Of a DNA stretch of 64,000 nt, positions 24,280 to 33,100 are shown in pieces. The notes below the pieces were generated by a model. The model ran no database searches. It saw nothing but the letters and a program-made list of their open reading frames with translations, and had not been told where the DNA came from. This stretch comes from Chloroflexota bacterium. GTDB taxonomy: Bacteria; Chloroflexota; Anaerolineae; Anaerolineales; Anaerolineaceae. Made by a program: the position numbers and the translations under genes. Every line of letters begins with the position of its first letter. The first letter of the stretch is position 1. The stretch lies in contig JAMCRR010000197.1 of assembly GCA_023381565.1 (NCBI GenBank), forward strand, positions 120,035-184,034. Direction: 5' to 3'.

Positions 24280-24837
24280 ATGCAAGATTATCATGACTTT
24301 CTCGGGGAGATCCTGATCACGGAGGATGCCCTACAAAAGCGCATAGCCGAATTAGGCGAGGAGATCAGCCGCGATTACCAGGGTTTGGATCTGGTGCTCG
24401 TGTGTATTCTGCGCGGAGGGGTGATGTTCCTGACCGATTTGATGCGCCACATTACCATCCCTCACGCCATCGAATTTATGGCCGTCTCCTCGTATGGGAT
24501 TGGCAACCGCCAGACGACGGGGCAGGTGCGCATCACCCTGGACTTGAATACCGACGTCAGCGGGCGGGATGTGATCCTGGTGGAAGATATCATCGACAGC
24601 GGGAGGACAATTGCCAGCGTGCTGGAATTCCTCTCCACCCGTCACCCGAAAAGCCTGTGCGTGTGCACGTTGTTAGATAAATCCGAGCGTCGGGAAGTCT
24701 ATGTCCCTGTCCGTTATTGCGGCTTTTCGATACCCGACCGGTTTGTATTCGGTTATGGATTGGACATCGATGAGTATTATCGCAACTTGCCATTTGTTGG
24801 CGTTGTCGATCTGGACCGCTATAAGCTAAATCCGTAA
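24280..24837 (+). CDS. hpt: hypoxanthine phosphoribosyltransferase
   Basis: A 185-residue type I phosphoribosyltransferase, normal length for Hpt/HprT. The PRPP-binding loop is VILVEDIIDSGRT (about residues 97-109). The N-terminal LVCILRGGVMFLTDLMRHI and SSYGIGNRQTTG segments, plus C-terminal DRFVFGYGLDIDEYYRNLP, are diagnostic of hypoxanthine/guanine rather than adenine enzymes. It converts hypoxanthine or guanine with PRPP to IMP or GMP. Hypoxanthine is the product of the adenine deaminase at the left edge of the window, so salvage and breakdown may compete for it. The next gene begins 4 bases after the stop. Confidence 0.94.
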   Translation: MQDYHDFLGEILITEDALQKRIAELGEEISRDYQGLDLVLVCILRGGVMFLTDLMRHITIPHAIEFMAVSSYGIGNRQTTGQVRITLDLNTDVSGRDVILVEDIIDSGRTIASVLEFLSTRHPKSLCVCTLLDKSERREVYVPVRYCGFSIPDRFVFGYGLDIDEYYRNLPFVGVVDLDRYKLNP

Positions 24838-24841
24838 GCCA

Positions 24842-26350
24842 TTGATCGTGACTGAGACAGTCTATCGATTTTCCACTTTTTCACCTTTCCTTGAAACCAT
24901 CTGGGCGGTTCTTCCCCCTGAAAAGGAAATCTACCTGGTGGGTGGCGCCGTGCGAGATGCGTTACTGCAGAAGCCGGTCCACGATCTAGATTTTGCCGTT
25001 CCTGCCGAGGCCTCGAGCCTGGCGAGGCGCGTGGCGAAATCCTTGGGAGCAGCATATTACCGCCTGGATGACGAACGCGATACGGCGCGGGTGGTACTGT
25101 CTGGAGAGAATGGTTCGCAGCAAACCATCGATTTTGCAGCCTTCCGCGGCCCGGACCTGGAAAGTGACCTGCGCGGGAGGGATTTCACCATCAATGCAAT
25201 GGCTGTCGAGAGGAGCGACCCCCAGCATTTGATCGATCCCCTGGGTGGAGCTGCGGATCTTAGAAATGGGGTGCTGCGCGATTGTTCACCCTCCTCGATG
25301 GCGGATGATCCTATCCGGGTGTTGCGCGCTGTGCGGTTGGCTTCCGCTTTTAACTGCCGCATCGATCCGAGTACATTGCGGCGCGTGCGAGAAGCCGCCC
25401 CATCCCTGTCCAGCGTGTCGGCCGAGCGCCTGCGGGATGAGCTTTTTCGCATTCTGGAGGGACCCAAGCCGGCAAAAACACTACGCGCTCTGGATGCTTT
25501 GGGCGCCCTGGGGATTGTGCTGCCAGAACTGGCCAATTCGAAAGGCGTGCGGCAATCTCCGCCGCATATCTGGGATGTATGGACGCATACCCTGAGCTTG
25601 ATTGATCACCTCGATGACTTGCTGTCTGCCTTGCAGAGAGAATATTCCCAGGATAAAGTTGCCAATCTGAATCTGGGCTTACTGGTACTGTATTTGGGCC
25701 GTTACCGCGAAGCAATCAGCTCGCACGTTGAACAGCGCCTGAACCCTCAGCGCTCCGTCAGGGGGCTGCTGTTCCTGGCCGGGTTGTACCACGATGTAGC
25801 CAAGCCTGATACCTGGCAGATCCAGGAAGGTGGCCGCATCCGGAATTTTGGGCACGAGCAGCAGGGCGCTCTGGCAGCAACCCAGCGCGGCCAGGCGTTG
25901 CAGTTGAGCGGCCTGGAGATCGCCAGATTGGCCAGTATCGTACGCAACCATATGCGCATCCACCAGCTTGCGCAGGAAGGCAAAAAACCCAGCCGCCGGG
26001 CGATCTACCGCTATTTTAGAGATACCGGCAATGCCGGCATCGATATTTGCCTGCTGTCGCTGGCTGACACGCTGGCTACCTACGGGCCGGGAATTCCTAC
26101 CGAGGTCTGGAGGGGGGAGCTGGAGGTATGCCGCTACCTGATGGAAAGTCTATGGGAGAAACCGGCGGAAGCTATAACGCCACCGGTGTGGTTAAATGGC
26201 AATGATCTTCAAGAGGAGCTCGGTTTGCATCCAGGTCCGGCAGTTGGCAGGTTGCTAGAAGCGCTGCGTGAAGCTGGAGCCGCAGGGAAGATCCATTCAC
26301 GCGAAGAAGCGTTGGATTTTGCCCGCCTCTGGCTGCAGAACACGGAATAA
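24842..26350 (+). CDS. cca: tRNA nucleotidyltransferase / poly(A) polymerase family protein with HD domain
   Basis: A 502-residue class II nucleotidyltransferase. The head domain has IYLVGGAVRDALL and the metal-binding HDLDFAVP, then GRDFTINAMAV and DDPIRVLRAVRLASAF of the neck. A C-terminal HD-type domain follows, with GLYHDVAKPDTW and FGHEQQGALAA. This layout is typical of bacterial CCA-adding enzymes with phosphohydrolase domains, which complete or repair tRNA 3' ends; poly(A) polymerase cannot be excluded. The start is uncertain: TTG at 24842 and GTG at 24848 are both plausible and no ATG precedes the catalytic motif closely. It is 4 bases from hpt, so probably co-transcribed. Confidence 0.86.
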   Translation: MIVTETVYRFSTFSPFLETIWAVLPPEKEIYLVGGAVRDALLQKPVHDLDFAVPAEASSLARRVAKSLGAAYYRLDDERDTARVVLSGENGSQQTIDFAAFRGPDLESDLRGRDFTINAMAVERSDPQHLIDPLGGAADLRNGVLRDCSPSSMADDPIRVLRAVRLASAFNCRIDPSTLRRVREAAPSLSSVSAERLRDELFRILEGPKPAKTLRALDALGALGIVLPELANSKGVRQSPPHIWDVWTHTLSLIDHLDDLLSALQREYSQDKVANLNLGLLVLYLGRYREAISSHVEQRLNPQRSVRGLLFLAGLYHDVAKPDTWQIQEGGRIRNFGHEQQGALAATQRGQALQLSGLEIARLASIVRNHMRIHQLAQEGKKPSRRAIYRYFRDTGNAGIDICLLSLADTLATYGPGIPTEVWRGELEVCRYLMESLWEKPAEAITPPVWLNGNDLQEELGLHPGPAVGRLLEALREAGAAGKIHSREEALDFARLWLQNTE

Positions 26351-26374
26351 ATCGTTCAATCAGGGAGGAAATGG

Positions 26375-27151
26375 ATGGTCAATCATCTGGTCAGGTTATT
26401 TTACGAGGAACATGGGTCGGGTTTACCCCTGGTGCTGATCCACGGATTTCCGTTCAACCATACAATTTGGTCTGAGGTGATCCCCGAGCTGGCGAAACAG
26501 GCGCGGGTCATTGTCCCCGACCTGCGTGGCTTTGGGCGCTCTGAAGCGCCGCCAGGCGTTTACACCATGCGGCAGATGGCGGCTGATATCGCCGAGTTGC
26601 TGGATGCGCTCAAAATCCAGAAAACGACCCTGGTTGGGCACTCGATGGGAGGATATGTATCCCTGGCTTTTGCCCAGGCTTATCCTGACCAGATGCTTGC
26701 CCTGGGGATGGTGGCCAGCCATGCGGCTGCGGATACTCCCGAGAAGCGAGCCGACCGTTATGCGACCGCAGCAGAGGTCCTCTTGCAGGGGCCAGAGGTT
26801 GTCGCGCGGAGCATGGTCCCAAAGTTAACTTCAGATCGTGCGCTGCAAGAGAATATACACCGTATGATCCTCGGTACACAGCCCGTTGGATTGATCGGAG
26901 CCCTAAAAGGGATGGCGGAGAGGATTGACTCGCTGCCGCTCCTGGCAGCCATGAAATTCCCTGTGATGATTATCGCAGGCGGTTCTGATCAATTGGTACC
27001 GCTTGAAAGGGCGCGCGAGATGGTCGCCAGGATGCCGAAGGCGCAAATGGTGGTTATCCCCGAGGCAGGGCACATGCCAATGCTTGAAACTCCGACCAAA
27101 GTTGCCGGAGCTCTGGTCGATCTATGCCATGAAGTAAAAAAAATATTTTAG
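26375..27151 (+). CDS. alpha/beta hydrolase
   Basis: A 258-residue alpha/beta hydrolase. The oxyanion region is LVLIHGFPFNH, the nucleophile is S90 in VGHSMGG, the acid is the aspartate in AGGSDQLVP and the histidine is in EAGHMPMLE, so the triad is complete. Length fits a single-domain esterase, lactonase or haloperoxidase-like enzyme with a short cap. GGGAGGAA at 26363-26370 supports the ATG at 26375; an ATG at 26371 is out of frame. Its substrate cannot be inferred. It follows the tRNA nucleotidyltransferase by 24 bases and ends overlapping by 4 bases the 3' end of the convergent zinc-ribbon gene. Confidence 0.88.
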   Translation: MVNHLVRLFYEEHGSGLPLVLIHGFPFNHTIWSEVIPELAKQARVIVPDLRGFGRSEAPPGVYTMRQMAADIAELLDALKIQKTTLVGHSMGGYVSLAFAQAYPDQMLALGMVASHAAADTPEKRADRYATAAEVLLQGPEVVARSMVPKLTSDRALQENIHRMILGTQPVGLIGALKGMAERIDSLPLLAAMKFPVMIIAGGSDQLVPLERAREMVARMPKAQMVVIPEAGHMPMLETPTKVAGALVDLCHEVKKIF

Positions 27152-27483
27152 GGGAAGAGCTCGTCAAGGACCGGTTCGTAAAAGCAACGGCAGCCGTGAG
27201 GGTGCGAGCAACCTTCAATCGGGAGAAGCGGTACGGCGTCTTTCGGATAGGTGCCCTGGTGCTCCCGGCATACTGGGCAGGCATCCCCGGCGGTCGAAAT
27301 CCGTATCTGGCTAACACGGGGGTTATTTTTCAAGCGCTTCAAAGCTGCAGATGTTGTGGAAAAGTCCCTTAGATCAGCGTGGCAATTTTCGCAGTATATG
27401 GCTGTGTCAGGCGACTGCGCGTGGCAGCGATTACAGGTTTGCACGTCACTCTCTCCATTTGGATTTCCCCCATTGTACTGCAA
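27148..27483 (-). CDS. zinc-ribbon protein of unknown function
   Basis: A 111-residue protein with two cysteine clusters. The first (C17, C20, C31, C34) is a standard zinc ribbon, TCNRC...YCENC. The second contains CPVC (C69, C72) and GCSHPHGCRCFYEPV (C92, C98, C100, with His), enough for a second metal site. The HP.GCRC pattern weakly recalls the C-terminus of phage Mu gpF-like proteins; I do not treat that as evidence of phage origin. The pattern of spaced cysteines with variable linkers would not arise by chance on the reverse strand, so I consider it a true gene. It lies downstream of the response regulator in the same direction and may share its transcript. Function unknown. Confidence 0.72.
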   Translation of the reverse strand: MQYNGGNPNGESDVQTCNRCHAQSPDTAIYCENCHADLRDFSTTSAALKRLKNNPRVSQIRISTAGDACPVCREHQGTYPKDAVPLLPIEGCSHPHGCRCFYEPVLDELFP

Positions 27484-27502
27484 AGAGAGGCGTAGGGAAG
27501 GG

Positions 27503-27898
27503 CTATTCCAGGTAAGCAGGCGTGTAAAGGGGATTCTCGACTTTGGATCGCCGGACGAGTTTGTTGATGTGAGCCACCAGGACCCCGCTCGGCACTGGTT
27601 TGATCAGATACTCGTCCGCACCTGCATCCAATGCGCGCACCACCATCCCCGGATTATCCAGCGCAGATAAAATGATGATCGGCACCCGGCTCACCTCTCG
27701 TATCAACCGGCATACTTCCCAACCATCTACCTCCGGCATCATCATATCGAGAATGACAATATCGGGTTCATTCTGCCTGGCTAGCTGCACACCTTCTTTT
27801 CCCGAATTAGCAGTAATAATACTCTTGGTCAGTGATTGCAAGAGTATTTTGAGCAATTCTGTCATCGCAGGGTCATCATCAATGACCAGGATTTTCAT
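27503..27898 (-). CDS. single-domain response regulator (CheY-like)
   Basis: A 131-residue receiver domain with no output domain. It starts MKILVIDDDP; the phosphoacceptor is D51 in VILDMMMPEVDGW; the signalling Ser is in IIILSALDN and the conserved lysine in EYLIKPVP. The C-terminal 15 residues are polar and carry no DNA-binding motif. No histidine kinase is encoded nearby, so its partner is unknown. Such proteins relay a signal by protein contact, or serve as phosphate sinks. The zinc-ribbon gene follows 19 bases downstream. Confidence 0.92.
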   Translation of the reverse strand: MKILVIDDDPAMTELLKILLQSLTKSIITANSGKEGVQLARQNEPDIVILDMMMPEVDGWEVCRLIREVSRVPIIILSALDNPGMVVRALDAGADEYLIKPVPSGVLVAHINKLVRRSKVENPLYTPAYLE

Positions 27899-28122
27899 CG
27901 AGCCTCCAAAAGAATGGCGTTGATATGTTCTATTATGCTCCAGTTGGAGTCGGGTGAACCTTGCAGATGGTTAACAGATGAACGCCCCAATTTGCTTTGT
28001 GAAAAAAAAGACTTTGTGATAAAATTACTCCTTTGGTGTCATAATATGGTTGGTTTATTGCTTACTTAAGATCTAAACATCCGTTGCTCTACATGGGTGT
28101 GATCTATCAGAGGAGGAATTCC

Positions 28123-30897
28123 ATGGTTGAAAAGAAGTGGGTGTATTTATTCGATGAGCTAGACAAAGTACAAAGTTACGTTGGTGGAGATTGGGACAAG
28201 GTTCTCGGTCTCCTGGGCGGCAAAGGCGGCAACCTGGCAGAAATGACCCGGATTGGTGTTCCAGTACCCCCCGGTTTTACCATCACAACTGAGGCATGCA
28301 ATGCATATTTGGAAGTAGGGGAGAAATTCCCGGAAGGGATGTGGGACCAGGCGCTTGAAGCGCTGCATAAAGTAGAAGCTCAAGCCGGCAAGAAGTTCGG
28401 AGATGCGAAAAATCCTCTGCTGGTCTCATGCCGCTCGGGGGCAAAGTTTTCCATGCCGGGCATGATGGATACGGTGTTGAACATCGGATTGAACGACGAG
28501 ACCGCTCGAGGGATGGTTGCCCTGACCGAGAACGAACGCTTCGTCTACGACGCATACCGGCGTTTGGTTCAGATGTTCGGTTCGGTGGTTCTGGATATTC
28601 CGGATGAGGCTTTCGAGGAAGTGTTGGATTCCTTCAAAAATAAGAAGAATGTAAAGGCCGATACCGATCTGAAAGCTGATGATTTGAAAGAGCTGACCAA
28701 TCAGTTCAAAGCCGTAGTGCGCAAACACAAAGGATTCGATTTCCCCCAGAATCCTTTAGATCAACTCCGACTGGCAACCGAGGCGGTTTTTAAATCATGG
28801 AACGGCAAACGTGCTCGCGATTACCGCCGGGCGACGAAAATCCGCGATGATCTCGGTACCGCCGTCAACATTGTTACGATGGTCTTCGGCAACATGGGCT
28901 GGGATTCTGGCACCGGCGTGGCGTTCACTCGCAACCCGGCAAATGGCGAAATGAAGATGTATGGCGATTACCTTCTGAATGCCCAAGGCGAGGATGTGGT
29001 GGCGGGCATTCGCAACACCGAAAAGATCGATAACCTCGCTAACGCCATGCCCGGCGTCTACAAACAATTCATCGAGATCACTGATAAGCTCGAGCGCCAT
29101 TATAAAGATATGCAGGACGTTGAGTTCACGATCGAGCGTGGACGCTTGTGGATGTTGCAGACGCGTAATGGCAAGAGGACAGCCCGAGCTGCTGTGAAAG
29201 TCGCCGTCGACATGGCGAACGAAGGCCTGATCACGAAAGAGCAGGCTATCCTGCGGGTAACTCCAGAGCAGGTCGATACCCTGTTACACCCCCAGTTTGA
29301 CCTGGCGACAAAGGATAAAGCCAAGGAGGACGGTCAGTTTTATGCCAGCGGTGTGAACGCTTCCCCCGGCGCGGCAGTGGGGCAGATCTATTTTGACGCC
29401 GATACCGCCGAGAAAATGGCAAAAGAGAATAAGCAAGATGTGATCATGGTGAGACCATTCACCAAGCCCGATGATGTGCACGGTATGCTGGCAGCAAAAG
29501 GCATCTTGACGAGCGAAGGCGGGGCAACCTCCCACGCGGCGGTGGTAGCGCGGCAGTTTGGCGTGCCTTGCGTGGTGGGAGCCTCGATGGTGCGCATCGA
29601 TATGGAAAAGCGCCAGATGGAGGTGAACAGCACGGTTGTCAAAGAAGGAGACTGGATCTCGGTTGATGGAACCACCGGCGAAGTCTACCTGGGCAAGCTG
29701 GCCCTCACCATCCCCACGCTTGACGAACAAACTGACTTGCTTACTCTGCTGGGGTGGGCGGATCAAGTCTGCGCCCGGCCGGGCATACGCAATGCCCCCG
29801 AGGGCTGGCCGACTACAGGCCTGCAGGTTTGGGCAAACGCCGATTACCCGAAAGACGCCCAGCGTGCCCGTTCTTACGGGGCCAAGGGTATCGGGCTCTG
29901 CCGCACCGAGCACATGTTCTTCGAGCAGGTGCGCCTGCCGATCGTTCAACGTATGATTTTGTCAGAGACCATCGAAGGTCGTGTAGAGGCATTGAACGAG
30001 CTGCTTCCCTACCAGCGCTCAGACTTCGAAGGCCTGTTCGAAGCCATGGACGGCTACCCGGTTATCATCCGCTTGATCGACCCGCCGCTGCACGAGTTCT
30101 TACCCTCCGAAGAGCAGCTGCTGGAAGAAGTGATCACCATGCGGGTTAAAGGCGAGACGAAAGGTCTTAAGGAGAAAGAAAAACTTCTCAGCGAGGTCCA
30201 ATCGATGCACGAGAGCAACCCGATGATGGGCTTGCGTGGCATTCGTCTGAGCATCGTCATGCCCCAAATCGTGGAAATGCAGGTGCGGGCTATTTTCGAA
30301 GCTGCGGCCAATATGACGAAGAAGGGCATGAACCCCAAACCTGAGGTGATGATCCCACTCACGGGGCATGTGAACGAGCTCAAATACATTCAGCCCAGGC
30401 TCGAGAAGATTGCCAAACAGGTAATGGAAGAGAAAGGCGTCTCTTTTGGATATAAATTTGGGACGATGATCGAGATCCCCCGCGCGGCAGTGACCGCGGG
30501 TGAGATCGCCGAAGTAGCCGAATTCTTCTCCTTCGGGACGAACGACCTGACCCAAATGACCTTCGGCTACAGCCGGGACGACGCCGAGCGTAATTTCCTG
30601 GTGACCTACATCGAAGAGGGCATCCTGCCCAAGAATCCATTCCAGACAATCGACCGGGACGGTGTGGGCCGTTTGATGAAGCTGGCAGTGGATGAGGGAC
30701 GCAAAGCCCGCGTGACTCTGGAGGTGGGCATCTGCGGTGAGCACGGCGGCGACCCTGATTCTGTCGAATTCTGCCATATCATCGGGCAGAACTACGTGAG
30801 CTGCTCGCCCTTCCGCGTGCCAATCGCCAGGCTGGCGGCTGCACATGCCGCATTGAAATATCAGAAAGTCGAAGCGGGAGAAGCAATTCCGGCGTAA
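28123..30897 (+). CDS. ppdK: pyruvate, phosphate dikinase
   Basis: A 924-residue enzyme interconverting pyruvate + ATP + phosphate and phosphoenolpyruvate + AMP + pyrophosphate. The ATP-grasp domain begins LLGGKGGNLAEM; the swivelling phosphohistidine domain has GGATSHAAVVARQFGVPC with the catalytic histidine near residue 471; the PEP/pyruvate domain shows GIGLCRTEHMFF, NPMMGLRGIRL and EVGICGEHGG. I choose the ATG at 28123 because AGGAGG at 28111-28116 has ideal spacing; an upstream in-frame TTG adds residues that do not look like the family. In anaerobes PPDK often works in the glycolytic direction with pyrophosphate. It is followed by an intrinsic terminator and the pyruvate dehydrogenase genes, a pyruvate-node grouping. 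Confidence 0.96.
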   Translation: MVEKKWVYLFDELDKVQSYVGGDWDKVLGLLGGKGGNLAEMTRIGVPVPPGFTITTEACNAYLEVGEKFPEGMWDQALEALHKVEAQAGKKFGDAKNPLLVSCRSGAKFSMPGMMDTVLNIGLNDETARGMVALTENERFVYDAYRRLVQMFGSVVLDIPDEAFEEVLDSFKNKKNVKADTDLKADDLKELTNQFKAVVRKHKGFDFPQNPLDQLRLATEAVFKSWNGKRARDYRRATKIRDDLGTAVNIVTMVFGNMGWDSGTGVAFTRNPANGEMKMYGDYLLNAQGEDVVAGIRNTEKIDNLANAMPGVYKQFIEITDKLERHYKDMQDVEFTIERGRLWMLQTRNGKRTARAAVKVAVDMANEGLITKEQAILRVTPEQVDTLLHPQFDLATKDKAKEDGQFYASGVNASPGAAVGQIYFDADTAEKMAKENKQDVIMVRPFTKPDDVHGMLAAKGILTSEGGATSHAAVVARQFGVPCVVGASMVRIDMEKRQMEVNSTVVKEGDWISVDGTTGEVYLGKLALTIPTLDEQTDLLTLLGWADQVCARPGIRNAPEGWPTTGLQVWANADYPKDAQRARSYGAKGIGLCRTEHMFFEQVRLPIVQRMILSETIEGRVEALNELLPYQRSDFEGLFEAMDGYPVIIRLIDPPLHEFLPSEEQLLEEVITMRVKGETKGLKEKEKLLSEVQSMHESNPMMGLRGIRLSIVMPQIVEMQVRAIFEAAANMTKKGMNPKPEVMIPLTGHVNELKYIQPRLEKIAKQVMEEKGVSFGYKFGTMIEIPRAAVTAGEIAEVAEFFSFGTNDLTQMTFGYSRDDAERNFLVTYIEEGILPKNPFQTIDRDGVGRLMKLAVDEGRKARVTLEVGICGEHGGDPDSVEFCHIIGQNYVSCSPFRVPIARLAAAHAALKYQKVEAGEAIPA

Positions 30898-30955
30898 ATT
30901 GATGATTGGTCACGATTGAAACTTGACCGATCAGGTGTACTGGTTTGAGTTACTT

Positions 30956-30993
30956 CCGGGGTTGTCCGTAAATATGGGACAACCCCGGTTTTT
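30956..30993 (+). terminator. intrinsic terminator after ppdK
   Basis: CCGGGGTTGTCC (30956-30967) pairs perfectly with GGACAACCCCGG (30977-30988) around a 9-base loop, followed at once by TTTTT. This is a textbook Rho-independent terminator and separates ppdK from the pdh genes. Confidence 0.9.
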
Positions 30994-31038
30994 CTAATTG
31001 ATTTGTGTATTATATTGATTATTATTATCGACGCAATC

Positions 31039-31047
31039 TGGTATAAT
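31039..31047 (+). promoter_or_regulatory. extended -10 promoter of the pyruvate dehydrogenase operon
   Basis: TGGTATAAT is a perfect extended -10 about 94 bases before pdhA and about 45 bases after the ppdK terminator. A -35 at standard spacing is not evident (TTGATT at 31015 is 21 bases away). The AT-rich stretch upstream could act as an UP element. Confidence 0.6.
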
Positions 31048-31140
31048 TTCTGTGAGGATGTACGGCGGGGGCAAGTAATCAAGTCTGTTAAACCGCGTTT
31101 TCGCCGGCATCATTCAAAGCTGCCAGGAGGGTTTTATAGA

Positions 31141-32100
31141 ATGGAGAAACGCGAACACCTGGATCTATATTTCCAGATGGTAACGATACGGCGGCTCGAA
31201 GAGCGGGCTGCCGAACTTTATCAGGAGGGCAAGATCGGAGGCTTCCTGCATCTCTACATTGGCCAGGAAGCAGTCAGTACGGGAGTGATCTCGGCGCGCC
31301 AACCTGAAGATCGCATCATTACCGCTTACCGCGACCATGGGGTGGCGATTAACTGTGGTATTCCAGCCAGGGTCGTGATGGCCGAGCTCATGGGGAAAGC
31401 AACCGGATGTTCAAAAGGTAAGGGCGGTTCGATGCATATGGCAGATGTCACTAAGAACTACTTCGGTGGACATGCCATCGTGGGATCGCACCTCCCGCTT
31501 GCCTCGGGACTGGCCCTGGGGGATCTTTACCAGCATAACCCGCGCGTCACCGTGTGCATGTTTGGCGATGGCGCTACCAATATCGGTTTTTTCCACGAAG
31601 CGGTCAATCTTTCCAAAGTGTGGAACCTGCCCATCTTGTGGCTGTGTGAGAACAACCAATACGGCATGGGCACCGCCGTCGAGCGGGCTTCCGCTGTTCC
31701 GGAAATCCCCCAGAAGGCAGAAGGATACGGCATCCCAAACTCACGCGTGGATGGGATGAACATCATGGAAGTGCGTGAAGCTGCGCTGGAAATCATTAAG
31801 AAGATTCGGGAGGGCGGCGGGCCGTATTTTCTGGAAGCGGTCACTTATCGCTACCGGGGTCACTCGATGGGAGATCCCGAGCGCTACCGTAAACCAGAGG
31901 AGATCCACCACTGGCAGGAGAATGACCCGATCGGCATCTACCGGCGTTACCTGGTCGACCGCCAGCTTGCCAGTGAAGAGGAATTGAATCAAAAGGATAT
32001 CGACGCTCAGACCGAGATCGACGAAGCCGTCCAGTTCGCCGAATCCAGTCCTGAGCCGGCGCCTGAGTCCTTGTACCAGGACGTATTCGTAGAACCATAA
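31141..32100 (+). CDS. pdhA: pyruvate dehydrogenase E1 component, alpha subunit
   Basis: A 319-residue thiamine-diphosphate enzyme subunit. The TPP/metal motif is MFGDGATNIGFFHEA...LWLCENNQYGMG; other family marks are RRLEERAAELYQEGKIGGF, LYIGQEAV, YRDHG and YRYRGHSMGDPERYR with the phosphorylation-loop-like serine region. It decarboxylates pyruvate together with the beta subunit; acetoin dehydrogenase alpha is a close alternative. The ATG at 31141 has AGGAGG 10 bases upstream; the frame is open further 5', but that part is not family-like. Gene order alpha, beta, E2 is standard for the heterotetrameric-E1 type. Confidence 0.92.
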   Translation: MEKREHLDLYFQMVTIRRLEERAAELYQEGKIGGFLHLYIGQEAVSTGVISARQPEDRIITAYRDHGVAINCGIPARVVMAELMGKATGCSKGKGGSMHMADVTKNYFGGHAIVGSHLPLASGLALGDLYQHNPRVTVCMFGDGATNIGFFHEAVNLSKVWNLPILWLCENNQYGMGTAVERASAVPEIPQKAEGYGIPNSRVDGMNIMEVREAALEIIKKIREGGGPYFLEAVTYRYRGHSMGDPERYRKPEEIHHWQENDPIGIYRRYLVDRQLASEEELNQKDIDAQTEIDEAVQFAESSPEPAPESLYQDVFVEP

Positions 32101-32128
32101 GCGTTTCATCATTTGAAAGGGGAAAAGA

Positions 32129-33100
32129 ATGGCGCGAATCACCATGCGGGAAGCTATCTCTCAGGCGCTCTGGGAGGAAATGGAACGCGACCCGAAGGTT
32201 TTTATCCAGGGAGAAGAAGTCGGTGTTTGGGGCGGTTCGTATGCTGTCACACGCGGCTTTTATGATCATTTTGGGGGCGAGCGAGTCCGCGACACCCCCA
32301 TCTCTGAGTCGGCGATTATTGGCAGCGCGATCGGCGCGGCTCTGACCGGCTTGCGACCGGTAGCCGAATTGATGACCATCAATTTTGCTTTCGTCGCGAT
32401 GGACCATATCGTCAATCAGGCAGCCAAGCTGCATTATATGTTCGGCGGACAGATGGTCTTGCCGATTGTCATTCGCGCCGTCAGCGGGGGTGGGCGCCAG
32501 CTGGCTGCAACGCATTCCCAGACGCCTGACGTAATCTTCGCCCATTTCCCTGGGCTGAAGGTCGTTGCGCCGGGCACCCCATACGACGCCAAAGGCCTGT
32601 TGAAATCAGCGATCCGCTCCGATGACCCCGTGCTGTACATCGAGCATGCTACCCTTTACCAAATGCGCGGCGAGGTGCCCGATGGCGAGTACCTGGAACC
32701 GCTTGGCAAGTCGAAGATCCAGCGCCCGGGGAAAGATGTGACGATTGTTACCTACAGCAAAGGGCTGGACCTATCAATGAAAGCCGCCACTGAGCTTGCC
32801 AAGGATGGCATCGAGGCAGAGATCGTCGACCTGCGCAGCCTGCAGCCTCTGGACATGGAGCCGGTGTATGAGTCATTCAAGAAGACCAACCGCGCCGTGA
32901 TCGTCGAGGAGGGATGGCGGACTTTCGGAATAGGCGCGGAGATATCCGCCCGGATTTACGAGGAAGCCTTTGATTACATCGATGCGCCCATCGTGCGCAT
33001 CGGGCAAAAACAGGTGCCTCTCCCCTATAACCGCAACCTCGAACAGATGGCGCTCCCCCAGGTAGAAGACGTAATTAAGGGAGTCAAGGAGATCGTGTAA
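32129..33100 (+). CDS. pdhB: pyruvate dehydrogenase E1 component, beta subunit
   Basis: A 323-residue partner of the preceding E1 alpha. Typical segments are ITMREAISQALWEEMERD, FIQGEEVGVWGG, DTPISESAIIGSAIGAALTG, and the C-terminal transketolase-C region with VEEGWRTFGIGAEISA. Length matches PdhB/AcoB/BkdB. The ribosome site AAAGGGGAAAAG precedes the ATG. The stop codon TAA shares its last base with the ATG of the E2 gene, giving translational coupling. Substrate (pyruvate, acetoin or branched 2-oxo acid) cannot be fixed by eye, but the neighbouring ppdK favours pyruvate. Confidence 0.92.
   Translation: MARITMREAISQALWEEMERDPKVFIQGEEVGVWGGSYAVTRGFYDHFGGERVRDTPISESAIIGSAIGAALTGLRPVAELMTINFAFVAMDHIVNQAAKLHYMFGGQMVLPIVIRAVSGGGRQLAATHSQTPDVIFAHFPGLKVVAPGTPYDAKGLLKSAIRSDDPVLYIEHATLYQMRGEVPDGEYLEPLGKSKIQRPGKDVTIVTYSKGLDLSMKAATELAKDGIEAEIVDLRSLQPLDMEPVYESFKKTNRAVIVEEGWRTFGIGAEISARIYEEAFDYIDAPIVRIGQKQVPLPYNRNLEQMALPQVEDVIKGVKEIV

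Noticed and set aside
27148..27483. Phage origin of the zinc-ribbon protein because of its HP.GCRC motif
   Set aside because: There are no other phage genes nearby and the resemblance to Mu gpF-type tails is limited to a few residues.
30100..30846. Long minus-strand open frame opposite ppdK
   Set aside because: It is antisense to conserved PPDK motifs and its translation has no recognisable domain.
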